Source: Tricholoma matsutake (Eukaryota; Basidiomycota; Agaricomycetes; Agaricales; Tricholomataceae). Taken from it: a DNA stretch of 64,000 nucleotides. The stretch covers positions 17,554,337-17,618,336 of the forward strand of contig AP026538.1 in NCBI GenBank assembly GCA_026075535.2, read 5' to 3'. The translations under genes and the position numbers were made by a program. This document shows, one piece after another, positions 34,601-47,560 of the stretch; within the stretch, counting starts at the first letter, position 1; every line of letters starts with the position of its first letter. Below the pieces are notes generated by a model. It did not search any database. It had not been told where the DNA came from and saw only the letters and a program-made list of their open reading frames with translations.

Positions 34601-37600
34601 ATGGGTACCGATGCTGTTGATCCCCTGTCCATTTCCCCTATCAAACTTTCTGTGCAATATACCGGGGAGAAGCTCGACAAACTTAAATCAAATTACAAAG
34701 AATGGTGCAAGGAGATTATTATTGCTTTATCATTAAATGGCCTTTATGAATATGTTATGGGCAGAATACCTGAGCCCACTTCTACCGAACTCCGAGCGCT
34801 TGCCAACTGGAAGGCCAATTCCTGCCTCATGTATGCGTTTATTGTGTCCAGTGTCTCTCTGTCTGAGTGTAAATTCCTGGACATTAAAGTAGGCCCTGAT
34901 ATGAACTGGAAAATTCTTCAGGACCGTCACCAGAAGGAAGGCCCTGTTCAGCAGGTCCAGCTCTTTTAACAAGCACTTTCCATCCAGTGTACAAAGGACA
35001 CACCACTCCCCAAGATGGCAGAAAAGATTTGCATGTTAATTGAACATGCTTTTGCCATGGGTGATATACAGGCCGATCTTCTTTGTTGCATCGCTCTCCT
35101 TAATTCCCTTAGTGATAATTTTCCACATGCTCACTCCATTATTTCACGAGACATTGCCGCTTCTTCCCTCTCAGCTCCATATGGCTTGAAAGATATCAAA
35201 TTATTTCTGGAGAACAAACAATCATTACTTGAGAATGATCAGCGTGGTGATTCCAAAAACCATGCCGCTTTTACCGCACAGTCCAAATCTTCCAAGCTCC
35301 CTAATGCACCAATCTGCACCAATGCTAACTGTGGGAAACCTGGCCACACGAAACAATATTTCATTAAACCTGGTGGTGGTATGGCTGGGAAATCACTTGA
35401 GGAGTCGATCGCTGCTCGCAGGGCCACCCATGAGAAGAAATCCTTACCAGCTGGCACTATGAAGGTTCCTATTACCATGAAGAACATTAATGGTCGTGCC
35501 TTCACTGTCATGGTCGACCCCGATATTCCTACCCCACCTGCACTGGAATTTGCCAGGCTTGCTTATGACCTGCTGCCTTTAGACCCTTCGGATGCGCTGG
35601 AATATGAAGGATGGGTTGCTGTGGAGGAGCTCACCACTACAGTGGACTGGAAACACCATACATCACCCATCCCTGACAATGTGCTCACCGTGGAACCCCT
35701 TTCACAGACTTGTCACTCACGCATTACCTTAGACGCTCTCCCCTTTATTATTGACTCTGGGGCTACAGTACATATATCCCCTGACAAGTCTGACTTCCTC
35801 ACCTTACAACCCATTTCACCTCACTCTGTCAGAGGTGTCAGTGGTTCATCTATTGATGCTGTCAGTGTTGGTGATATACAGCTAAGAATAGCCCAGGGCA
35901 CATCAATTATTTTACGTAATGCCCTCTACATCCCAAAATTGGCAGTTCGGCTGATCTCAGTGGGCATGCTGGCCGATGACTCTAACGCTGTTGTACATTT
36001 TGACAGTAACACATGCTGGTTCACTGATAAATCCTCTGGGGCCTTCATAGCTTGTGGATTGCGCATATCTAGAAAGCTTTACATGCTCAACATTGCATCG
36101 GCCCAGGCTGATCATGCACTAACAGTTCACAAGACCCCTACTCTCGAGACATGGAATCATCATCTGGGTCACGCAAATTACCAGGCACTCTGGGATATGG
36201 CCAAGAAGGGCGCTTTCACTGGTGCGCCACTCGCTTCATTGCAAAAATTACCTAAATGTGATTCCTGTGTCCTTGGCAAGCAGACCAAGTCCCCAGTCCC
36301 CAAGAAACGTCAGGAGGGACCAGGCCATAAGGTGACAAGGAAGCTGGAAAAGGTGTGGGTGGATCTATCTGGACCACATTCAGTAACGTCACGTGCAGGG
36401 AACTGTTATATCATGGATATAGTAGACCACTACACCTCATTCCCATGGTCTATACCATTGCAAAATAAAGATGATGCTTTCACGGAACTTAAAGCTTGGG
36501 AACTTGCCCGGGAGAACGAAACCAGCCTCAAAGTCGGGACCTATATCACTGATAACGGTGAACTTAAATCGCATGAAATGAAGGAGTGGTTGAAGACTTG
36601 TGGTATTGATCAGCGTTTCACGGCACCTCACACCTCGGCTCACATAGGCCGTGTTGAGTGAATGCATAGGACGCTTATGGCTAAAGCGCGCACTATGCGA
36701 ATATATGCTGGTCTGCCAGCTTATTTGTGGGATGAGTTCTACCTCACAGCTGCCCACTTGCATGCCAAGACTACGACCCGTTCACTAGCAAGCCTAATGC
36801 CTTGGGAATTATGGTATGAAAGAAAACCTGATTATTCTTATCTTCGTGAGATAGGTTGCAGGGTGTTTGTGCTTATCCCAGGAAAGGATAATCCCAAGAT
36901 ACTTGAACGATCCATCGAATGTGTCTTGATAGGCTACAAGCCAAAATCAAAAGCATATCGCTGTTATAACTGTGCAATGCGTAAGGTTCATATTTCATAT
37001 CATGTCTGCTTTCTTGATAGCCATGAAGGCTATTCACCACCTTCAATCGATGAATTAGGGGAGGATGATAATATTGGGTCCAGTGGTAGTCTACCCACAT
37101 TCCTTGGTCCTATTTTACAGCAAGACGATGATGTTGAGTCTTCTCATGAATTCACTCTCCCTGATGCACCCTCTAATAGTCTCATGACACCGCCACCGCC
37201 ACCCATCGCCCAGCCTATTCGTCGATCTACCTGTGTTCTAATACCCACAGACAAAAACCCCAATGGTGGCCCTGCTATTGCTAGAACAGTGGCTGCAGTG
37301 CAAGAATCCTTGGAGAGCGCTGTGCATGTAAAGGAGGCACAGTGGGAGCGTCAGGCTGCTATTGTGGCTGCACGATCGGATCACATTATGGATCAATCCT
37401 CCAATCATGATTGTGATGTCATGGAAGAACTCCAACAATCATTTCATAATCTTGATTTGGGCAATCAAGTGCATCAATTTCAGGCCCTGATCTCGGAAAT
37501 GGGAGATTTTGATCCAGAGTCACTTCAATTTGAGGATGAGCCAAAAACATGGGATGAAGCCAGAAGATCTGTTGATGCAACGTGATGGGAGCATGGATAT

Positions 37601-39112
37601 CTGGAGGAATTGAACTCATTGAAAGAAATGGGGGTATACAAACTAATACCTAGGTCAGAGGTTCCACTAGGGAAACGTATTAGGCATGGGAGACCAATTT
37701 TCCACATTAAGCACAATGAGGCGGGTACCCCTATTAGCTGGAAGGTATGCCTAGTCTTCAGAGGAAATGAACAAATTTATGGCAGGGACTACACCAAAAC
37801 TACCTCACCGACTGCACACATGGAATCATGGCAGATTCTCTTACACATAGCCACCTCACTTGGCTGGGATGCACAACAGGTTGACATAAAGATGGCCTTT
37901 CTTTATGTCTTACTTCTGGACGATGAAATTCAATATATGCAGCAGCCTGCTGGTTTTGAGGAGCAGGGCAAGGAGGACTGGGTTTGGCAACTACAGCGCG
38001 GCTTATATGGTATGAAACAGAGTGGGTGCATTTGGAATCAGACCCTCAATGCGCAGATGCTAAATTGGGGATTCACCCGCCTCTCATGTGAGTCCTGGAT
38101 CTATTACCATAAAACTGACACTGGTACAATTATTGCTGCTGTCCATGTCAACAACTATTTAACCATCGCCGACTCCAAGGACAAAAACGAGCGCTTCAAG
38201 AACCAGATGCGTGAAGTATGGACTATCTCCGAATTGGGGATGGCACGTTTTATCATGGGTATTGCTGTCTCATGGGACCGAGACATGCGTACTGTTGCAC
38301 TTTCACAGACCGCTCTTATTGACAAAATAGTGGAACAGTTTGGTCAGAAAGAAGCACACCCCGTTTCTGCCCCATTGGACCCTGGTTTGAAACTACAGCG
38401 CTCCAATCTGCAATGTATGTCCCAGGATGCCAGGAATGCCCTGGCCAAGCTTCCCTACCACTCTCTTGTCGGATGCTTATTGTACTTGGCAATATCTACA
38501 CATCCTGACATTTCTTATGCAGTACAACAGCTCTCTCAATACCTTGATTTGTACTCCTTAGAACACTGGAGTGCTTCTATATGGCTAGTACATTATCTAA
38601 AGGGAACTAGGGACTTGAAGCTTTATCTGGGCGGACAGAACCCCATTCTCCTGCATGCCTATAGTGACTCTGACTGGGGTAATTGCCATGACACTCATTG
38701 CAGCATTGGGGGATACATGTGCTCTCTTGGCTCAGGCGCAGTGTCTTGGGCAGCATGTAAACAAAAGGTAGTGGCAGCTTCCACCTGTGAAGCAGAATAC
38801 ATAGCGGCATTTGAGACCGCAAAGGAATGTGTGTGGTTGCGTATGCTACTATGCGCTATTAATTTCCATCAAAACTCACCTACTACCATCCTCTGCAACA
38901 ACAACGCTACAAAGACATTATCCGAGGACCCATTACTTCATTCATGCGTTAAGCACATCGACATCAAATATCATTTCCTATGCAAGCATGTACAGTCGGG
39001 CAACCTAGCTATCACTTACATCCACACCCATGACAATGTAGCCAACATGTTTACTAAAGCCCTGGAACCTAAACATTTCGCTGTCCTTTGTGCATCTCTT
39101 GGCCTTCGTTAG
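34601..39112 (+). pseudogene. Copia gag-pol, three nonsense changes and RT active-site loss
   Basis: A single frame apart from TAA at 34967-34969, TGA at 36659-36661 and TGA at 37583-37585. Order: gag (VQYTGEKLDKLKSNYKEWCK); a knuckle CTNANCGKPGHTKQYF whose last Cys is Tyr; protease FIIDSGATVHISPDKSDFL; GAG-pre-integrase (HHLGHANYQALW..CDSCVLGKQTKS); integrase (VWVDLSGP, YITDNGELK, the Glu in GRVE); RT (VDIKMAFLY, KQSGCIWNQ); RNase H (SDSDWGNC, SWAACKQKVVAASTCEAEYIA). The RT catalytic aspartate pair is VNNY (Asn codons 38150-38155) instead of VDDY. Start chosen at 34601 because the gag homology begins there. It could not make active reverse transcriptase. Confidence 0.95.
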
Positions 39113-39155
39113 TGGGATTCCATGCGAGGAGGAGTGTATTCACAGTGAGGAGGAG

Positions 39156-39500
39156 TGTTGGAATCGCACCGTGAGTCCATAATGCTTTTGATGCATTTGA
39201 TGCATATGCTATTTTAGCATTCCCTTTGATCCACGTGGTTGGCTTGTATTTAAGTTTCCCCCTGTCTCTTTTCCTTTGACACACATCCTTTTGTTATGCA
39301 TTACACATATATATATCTTCAGTAGTTTACTTTATCACCTCAGTCACTTATCCAGAGACTGAGGTGAGCTATATTTACTATACATATTTATTGACGCATA
39401 CTTACTCTACTACAACAGTTGTTTATACTAGGTATAGTACGGATTAATAGAGTCACTTATCCAGAGACTGAGTTGTTTATACTAGGATTCACTTTCTACA
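39156..39500 (+). repeat. 3' LTR of the copia element
   Basis: Preceded by GAGGAGGAGTGTATTCACAG and TGAGGAGGAG, the polypurine tract. Ends CACTTTCTACA next to the AAGTT duplication. Confidence 0.95.
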
Positions 39501-42500
39501 AAGTTGACATGACTCATTGCTAACAAGTTCTACCTATAGTTTTCAGATGTTCTTTCGTGAATTTGAATGGTTGACTAAGCCTGAGGCCCTGACAATGGCA
39601 GCTGCACATGGGCTATCTCCACTCGGGATTCTTGGCGATGTCAAAAATGCTCTTATCAATCACATCGCTTGGGGTATGTGTGGACAAAGCAAAGTTGTTA
39701 TTCCTTCCGCATGTGGTAGTTTTCAGTGAGAATGTCCATCGGACATGATGAAACCCTCTACTGATCAGAGTGAGCTCCAGATTTTCTTTTTGTCACAGTT
39801 GCTTAATAAGATTCATTGATGACCATTGGGTTGATTGCTTGATACTTATAATATTATGCATGATCATAATGGTACCTTGAATACTTTATGTTGGGTTTTG
39901 AAAGCTTACATTGAACAACTTCATAAAGGTAAATATTGCTTACAAAATGTATCACAAACAGATTCTGCCAATTTTGTGAGGAGATCTAGAACCCATGATG
40001 TTTGGCCACAAATAGTTCCCCAATCGTTGAAAAATAGGATTTCACAACTTTTCAGAGACTTCTAGTGAGACGCTTCAAGAAGTTATGTGTGCTTGTTGTG
40101 TAGAGTCCTGTTTAAAATCAAATTGCAAATGGATACCAACTAGTTCATTGAATTTGGATTGCCTTCGACAGCCAGATTATCCTCTCAATGAGGTTGGCCA
40201 ACACTGTGATAATCATGATTCTCAGGTTGATGAACAAAACTCTGATGAGGTCTCTGACAGATTGTCTTGGATAGCTCCTGATGTGATTCCTCCTCCTTTG
40301 CCATATACAGCTGGTGTTCTTAAAGACATTCTTGTTGATCCTTCAGGAGTACGTTAAATGCCATTTGATGAATATGCTTATGAACTGAATCTTTGTGATT
40401 CTTGATTAAGTACACTCCAGAGACAAAAAACACCTGCTCTTGCATTGGCCAATCATACTTTCCTAGGACAAATGCCTCCAGAGCTGAAGGACTTGACACT
40501 GATTGAAGAATCAATGATTTCGTTGTGTCATGCAAAATGTTGGATTGTCCAACTTAGTGAACAAGCTTCTGACATTACTTTTCCACAGAATCAATGAGGC
40601 TTCCATGGCAATATCATCATTTATCCTCAGCCATCCCAAAAAATTGCTAGCATGCTTCCACCCTCTATTGAAGAAGTAGTTTCCCCTATTTGTGTTATTT
40701 TTGTCAGGTCTTCTCCTCCTTCTACTGAATGGCTTCATGATAAAGCAAAACCTTTAGCAGTTCATACTGATAAGGTACAATGAGCATTGCTATGGTTAAA
40801 GGAGAATAATCCCTTGTATTCTCACATTGAAATTGATCATGATGCACTTAACAGCTTACCAGAAAATGGTATATTACCTTTTCATATTGAGCATGTGTTA
40901 CCAAGTGTGAATGGAGATGTCTTGACTTCTCATTATGATGCTACCATACCTGCTGGCCAAAATCAATCACCAATTCCTCATGATGCTGAAATTGCTTTTC
41001 AAAAATTGGTAATTTCAGATGTAGATGGCCATGTGTCCTCTAATGAGTTATGAGTGGCAGCTTTAAGGCATGTCCAGAAGAAAAAAGGAGGGTATCTGAA
41101 GCTTCCACATGATCCTACTGTCAAGAACTGTTCCTCACCCGATTGGAACCCGCATCCATCTGACTCTTTCCCACACGTCAAACATGACTTTTGTCTATGC
41201 CTCCCGATTTCATTCCTGGCTGCCTTGCACTGCCCACACTGCTGTGCATCAGGCTGCCTTGTACAGCATCCATGGCTGCCTTTCCAAGGCTGCCATCTCT
41301 ATTGCAAATTCAACTATGGATTCCTGTGCGGCTCCCATAGGTAATTTATCTATGCAGTCGAGACACTGCCGCAGTCTTTGTTCCTGTTCCACATTATTCC
41401 AGACTACAGTATTTAAGCTTAGTTAGTTTCGCCTTGTATTCCTCAGTTTGTATATCGACATAGACTCGACTTTACCCTGCCAATCTAAAACCTCCTTCTA
41501 CTCCAACCCCTGTCCTCTAAGAGTCTGAACTACATTCAACTCAACCTCTAGTCTCCCTCCGAAGTTCTAGTCTCATCTGAACTCAACCTCAGTCCCTCCA
41601 TACTCCTCCCTGTGTTTACCCGCACTTTCCCACTCCTACCTCTACACCCTCAACTTGAAATTATGACACCAGACGAGGTGAAGGGCGCAGCTTCTTACAA
41701 GCTGAAGCCAAGTCCTTTCCGTTCCCCCTCCTGCAGAATCTGCATCATCCCGACAATCTCCCGCTATCATCACCTGCAGTGTCTGGACGGATTCCGAAGC
41801 GACCTCTAGGATCAGTTCTTAACACCTACACCTGAAAATGAATTTGTAAATCCCCATTTATTTCCAAAGATATATCCCACTTTATTCCCTTTCAGAGTTG
41901 GGGGTTTTGAAGATCAAACCTGAAAATAGCCCATATCTTTGAAATGGCATGTAAAGCACTTGTTGAACCTTGGAGACGGTCATTTTCATGAACATCCTTC
42001 ATTCATGTTCACTACATTTAATATTCTGCAAAGACGAACACTGTTGTTACACACCAGTTTAAAAACGAAGCATAAGAATTTTGCATTGGTGGCAAATATG
42101 TTTGTCACAGCTTCTCCTGATACAATTTGTCGAGTTCTAGAAAGAGTCATTCATGGAGATCTGAAAACCATGCACAGTGATGAAGAACACTGGGTGTTAC
42201 GATTGATGCAAGAAGTCCAAGTAATTAACAAGAATGTTCCAGCCTCATCAGCTGCTTGAGTTGAAATGTGTAACAAGATCCATTCCATGATAACACAGTT
42301 TGGAATGCTGATTTTTTTCTTGACTATCAATCCCGCTGATGTTTACAATTTGCTGGTCAAATTTTTAGCTGGTTCTGAAATTGATATAGATTGCCTATTG
42401 CCAGAGCAGGTTCCAAATTACTGGGAGCAAGCACTCCTTGTCACTTGAAACCCTGTTGTAGCTGCGAAGTTTTTCAATATTTACATGAAGGCATTCATTC

Positions 42501-45500
42501 ACACACTACTTGGTCATGATCCACACAACAAAAACTCAGAAGGTGGTATTTTTGGACCTGTGAGAGGTTACTATGGGTAGGAACTTTGCATTGTCATATG
42601 CTTGTCTGGTTGGAAGGAGGACTTGATCCAGATGAAATCAAGCACTGTGTTCTTCACGATGAAAGTTTCAAAACTCAGCTATTGAAATTCATGGAAGACT
42701 CAATTTCAATGAGCATACCTGATGACCCTGAGCCAACATTGGCAGTTCCAGCTTCTATTCATCATCTGTGCTCTATTCAAGGTATAAACTGAGGACCAAA
42801 TGCCCAACCTTCACCATTAGAACATCAAAAGACCTTCATTATCTTGCAGAACAGTGTCAGTGGCACACTCACAAAGAAACCTGTTATAAATATTGTAAAG
42901 CTCCTTCAGACAAAAAGGAATGTTGGTTTGACCTTGATGAAGCCAATTTTCTTGCAGAAAGTATTGCAGACTTAGAAACAGGCGAAATTGATCTGAGATG
43001 TCTAGACAGAATGGTGAATAATTTTAATGACATGATCCTTGCTACCATTCAATGTAATATGGATCTTAAATTTGTTGGCTCTGGAGAATCTGCAAAGGCA
43101 ATTCTTTATTATAACATGGACTATGTTTCAAAGGCGCAATTGAAAGCTCACGTTGCATATGCAGCTTTGGAGCTCGCAGTCTGAAAATTGGGTGAATATA
43201 ATCCAACCAAAGATATCTTCACTACTCATGCCAAACAGATGCTACAAAAATGTGCCCATGCAATGATCTCTCAGCAAGAATTGTCAGCTCAACAGGTCAC
43301 CTCTTACTTATCTGATTTCGAGGATCACTTCATGAGCCATGAGTTTAATCAGCTATTTTGGACTGCATTTGAAGCACATATTAACAGCAAAGATCCGAGC
43401 CCCAAGTGTTATAATAAATCTTCCACAGATGTCAACCCTGAACAACACATTGAAGATGAGCGGAATAATGATGATGATAGCCCTAATGATGAGACAGCAC
43501 CTGCTACAACATCAATCTACATAGATGAACATGTAGAAGAACAAAATACTATTAATCATGATGAGGTGGCCATTTCTGTAGATGAGAATGATGAAATAGT
43601 AGCTCACCCTTTGCAATTAATGGACTACAAATACTGAGGAAGACCACTTAATGATTTCCCTTTATGGAGCTTCTGTGCACAAGCACAAAAAATCAAAATC
43701 AGTAGTGGTAACACTGAAAATGAGCAGGAGATTGATATTAATCAGATCCTTGCATGTACCACAAAGATGAGACCAATGTACAGGTTTATGAAGCCTCATG
43801 ATCAGCATAACACCCATTCATTGAGAATACTTCAACCTACATCATGTCAAATCCCTGTTCTTGTTGGCTCTGTTCCTCAATGGGATCATGAAGAGAGTTA
43901 CACAAAATACTGTCGACTGATGCTCATACTTTTTAAGCCTTGGAGAACCACATTTAATTTGCACCAACCCAACGAGTCTTGGTCAACTGCATTCAAAAAG
44001 TACAAATCTAGCACTTTATGTCTGAATGAATTTAAAGAATTGATGGATAATATGCAACTCCTACATGAATGCAAGGATAATCTTTCTCTGAACATCAATC
44101 ATGGCACTGACAATTTCGAGTAGCACCTGAGCTTACAGATGGGACTTCTACCAATAACAATGTCGATGATCTTCTGGAGATGTAGATGAAGGTGAGATTT
44201 TACAACACCTGGAATCTATAGACACTTGTTACTCAGAAAGAAGAACCATGACAAATATGAATACCCTTGATTGCGTTACACATGCACAAAACATAGGCCT
44301 TTTCAATATAAAGCCTTCTGACCCTCAGTACAAACACCTTGATCAGAGCCCTGTAGATACCAAATTGCTTGATTCATTTTTGGATTTATAAACTACCTGG
44401 AAATCAGAATACGATCATCGAAGAGATCAATGGAAACACAAGGCATCTGCTTTGAATGATGCTGATAGTTTTACTGCTTTTAACATGACCACAACCATAA
44501 GTGACGGCGAAGATTTTCGAACAGCAATGAGCCTACAACCCTTGACCCCCTCAAGCCCCTCAATTGAGCTTCAGTCTGACAGTGGTAACATTGCACCTAT
44601 GATAGATAGTGAACACATAATACACAAGTGGACGTTGAACCTAGAGCAGTCACAAGCATTCTGAATGATAGCAGGAGCTGTTAAGAATGTTCATATCAGG
44701 CCCAGCTGGAACTGGAAAGACGAGGGTGATCAACACTGTAAAAGACTTCTTTGAGCAAAGAAAGCAAACACGACAGTTCCACCTAGCCTTGTATATGGGT
44801 ATTTCTGCCTGACACATCTCAGGCATGACTCTTCATGCTGCACTATGTTTAAACACCAAGAAATCAAACAAATCAAACAGTAAATCCCATCGAGACTTGA
44901 TAGTGATGTGGGAAGGTGTAGATTATCTGTTCATTGATGAAGTTTCCATGATCAGCTGCAAATTTTTATGCAGGATTAGTGAAGCACTAAGCATGGCAAA
45001 GGGCAATACCACTGCGTTTGGTGGCATCAATATCATTTTGCTGGTGATTTTGCTCAGCTTCCACCTGTTAGAGAAACCCACCTCTATTCACACATCAACA
45101 CCCAGTATCAACAAGCTACCACTCATTGTCAGCAGACTGTGTTCAGCAAACTGCTGTGGCTTACTGTGGATACAGTGATCATTCTTCATCATGTTGAAAG
45201 ACAGGTTGGCACCCAAAATGAAGACTTCCTTAATTTACTGATGTGCTTGTGAGAGTCGATGCACCAAATCTGACTACCACCTGTTGAACAGCCGTGTACT
45301 TAAACCTGGCATAGACATAGACTTCACAACTAAACCATGGCAACATGCACCCATCATTGTCTATGATAAGATGCATTGAGCATCCAGGCTGCCATTGCCT
45401 TTGTGAAAGAAACAGGACAAGAACTCCATTGGTACTCCACTGAAGATAAACATAAGAAATATTACAGATGAACACTTAACAGATTACTTGACTCATCTTC

Positions 45501-46440
45501 CATTGGGACAAACTCAACAATGATTAGGCCGAGTACCTCTTGTGCTAAAAATGCCCATCTTGGTGTCACAAAATTTTGATGTGGAAGGCGGCATTGTAAA
45601 TGGTAGCCAAGGCACCATCTCACATATCCATTATCGTATTGATGATAAAGGTTGTTGTTGTCTACTATTTGTTGTTGTTCACATCACTGACAGCACAGAC
45701 AAAAAACTAAGCCATGTACCATCACACAATCTCCCCATCTTAGCAGACATGACTGAAATCAGCTTTGAACATCCTTATTCAAACCACAAGTGTTGTATTC
45801 AATGTACACAGGTACCTATCTTACCTGCCTTTGCTATGACTGCTCATTGAGCTCAGGGACAAACACTGGACACAGTGATCATTGACCTACAGTCATGCAG
45901 AGGCACTGAAGCATCCTATGTGATCTTATGTCCAGTCAAAAAGAAAGAAATCTGTTGCAGAGAATCAGAGGATGCATGAAAAGAAAAACAATGTTTGAAA
46001 ATCATTAAATTGTTCACTTTGACACAGCTAGGTACTGAATCAGAGTGCAATGCAGCGCTTCAAGAAATCAAACACTGAATGCTTCCAAAGACCTCATCAA
46101 AAACCTGATTCCATTGAGCCACAATACAATCACTGACTTTTCTAAAGCACAGCAAGCTCTAGAAATCCATCAAAATTTAGTAACTCAGTACACCTTTGGC
46201 TCCCAGCCAATCATCCTCACCAAAAGAAGTCTGGTAGATTTTGAGGAGGATGAGATTGAAAAGACACAAATGGAATCTAACAAGCTGGAAGAAGAGCTAG
46301 GAGATTCCATCCATCTGAATCACTGTTGCCAAACAACAGACACCAACGACAACCCACCAACCAACCACAATAACTCTCCAACTTACTGCTTACTATCTTA
46401 CAGCAACCCATTAACATGATGCCACAAAAAAAGTGGCAAC
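39501..46440 (+). pseudogene. Helitron transposase: DUF6570, HUH Rep and Pif1-like helicase, decayed
   Basis: Order: FFREFEWLTKPEALTMAAAH block (39549 on); DUF6570 with PALALANHTFLGQMPPELKD, SMLPPSIEEVVSPICVIFV and NNPLYSHIEIDHDALNSLPE (40430-41060); NEFVNPHLFPKIYPTLFP; Rep with FFLTINPADVYNLLVKFLAG, the HUH motif in GTLHCHMLVWLEGG (42589-42597) and the tyrosine pair in LYYNMDYVSKAQL (near 43105); then Pif1 helicase with Walker A GPAGTGKT (44699-44722), Walker B FIDEVSM and the late motif AHxAQGQTLDTVIIDL (45845). A few residues before the HUH motif are deleted at 42576. TGA replaces Arg after SSAA, LLVT, ELAV, YKY and MTAH. A solo LTR interrupts it at 41119. No protease-like domain follows the helicase, unlike the copy at 6.4 kb. 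Confidence 0.93.
41119..41824 (+). repeat. Solo LTR inside the Helitron, CCTAC duplication
   Basis: Ends TGTCAAGAACTG and CAGTTCTTAACA are inverted repeats with one mismatch. CCTAC flanks both sides (41114-41118, 41825-41829). Removing the LTR and one CCTAC joins codons for HDP and TPENEFVNP in one frame, exactly as the DUF6570-Rep linker of this family requires. The LTR is 706 bp and rich in CpG, unlike the Helitron around it. It contains no gene; the 41109-41426 and 41612-41809 frames are chance. Confidence 0.92.
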
Positions 46441-46543
46441 TGAAATGAAGGAAGGTAAGCAATTCAATTAAATGTCATTCTTAAACATCCTTATAAATTT
46501 ATCAGCTTCACACCCCATTGCCACCTCTCTTCACCACCCACCA

Positions 46544-47560
46544 TCATGCCAGAACCATCTGTGTTATTCCAAAATCAAAAAAAAAAATTCTATAAAGATT
46601 TTGCACAGCATTTTGATCTTCAAGGCCCAAGACACTCGCCAGTGCCACTTTCCAATCCAACTACTTCATCATGAAGGAAAACAAATGCACCAAGAATCTT
46701 GTCTTCGTAAACAAAAATGGTGCACCCATCTGTAAGGGGACTAGGGGGGTGCCCTGTGTGTTTTTCCTATTTTTTATGTTCGTCCCATATTTTTCCCCAC
46801 CTCATTTCCTTCTATTCTTCATTTTCTATGATTTTTCCGGATTTTATTACTAATTTTCCCTTGCTATCATGTTTGTATATGTTGACACTTTTATATTTAG
46901 AGGCGGAGTACCCCTTCTGACACATACCCCTTGGTATGATGTCATTCGGTGGCCTTGATCTGCCTATCTCCGCCTTTTTCTATTTTTAGGTTATATTTGA
47001 TTTTTGTTGTCTTCACATATACTGGGCATCAGCAAGGGGATCCTTAGAGTTTTCTCTTCGGATTTCCCTTTGCTAGGTGCGCCCCCAATCCCTGTATTAT
47101 GTAGCATAATTTTAACTTCGGATTTCCCTTTGCTAGAGGCTTAGGTTGCCCTTATACCATCAAGCTGATGATGTTCAGTGAGATTGCACTGTTGAGCATG
47201 AGAACTATCCTTTGCTCAAAAGGCAATTTCTACATGCAACTGAATAGTGTTCATCACCTGTTTCATTTTCTGCAGTATGACCACATTGCACTAACTTTTC
47301 CCCCTCTTGATAGTATATTGTAGATTCTACTAAACCAAAATTCTGTCTTGCGTTAGAGAAACCAACATGTGCTATGACAAACATCAACATTTTATTTAAC
47401 AACGAAGGATTTGAATTAACCAGCAACTACTTTGAAATCATGAAGGATGACAACCCTGATGTACATAACAATTTGCTTGCCCCCTCATCAACTAACACCA
47501 TCATAGGAGTTTCTCTACACCAACTGGTCAAAGTCCTCCCAAGCTGACAGACAAGGAACT
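46544..47560 (+). pseudogene. Unrecognised gene remains, split by a solo LTR
   Basis: Before the LTR: MPEPSVLFQNQKKKFYKDFA, then in another frame KENKCTKNLVFVNKNGAPI. After removing the LTR and one CCATC copy the same frame continues as KLMMFSEIALLSMRTILCSK, then NFYMQLNSVHHLFHFLQYD. Further on, TKPKFCLALEKPTCAMTNIN and FELTSNYFEIMKDDNPDVHN. A GTAAGT near 47600 may be an intron donor. The frame continuity across the insertion site shows it was coding when the LTR inserted. I do not recognise the family; a gene carried by the adjacent Helitron is possible. Confidence 0.5.
46731..47156 (+). repeat. Solo gypsy LTR, CCATC duplication
   Basis: Starts TGTAAGGGGACTAGGGGGG and ends GGTTGCCCTTATA. 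It is about 90 percent similar by eye to the LTR at 2352-2777. A perfect CCATC duplication flanks it (46726-46730, 47157-47161), showing that TG...TA are the true ends. It arose by insertion followed by LTR-LTR recombination. Confidence 0.95.

Larger units (their letters stand above)
34057..39500 (+). mobile_element. Complete Ty1/copia retrotransposon, relatively young
   Basis: The 345-bp LTRs at 34057-34401 and 39156-39500 differ at about 9 positions by my count, nearly all transitions. The element is flanked by a perfect five-base duplication AAGTT (34052-34056 and 39501-39505). It interrupts Helitron sequence. Internal stops are few (three), so it is much younger than its host element. Confidence 0.97.

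Noticed and set aside
41054..41809. Pro/Ser-rich plus-strand frames
   Set aside because: They lie inside the solo LTR defined by its CCTAC duplication and are not a gene.
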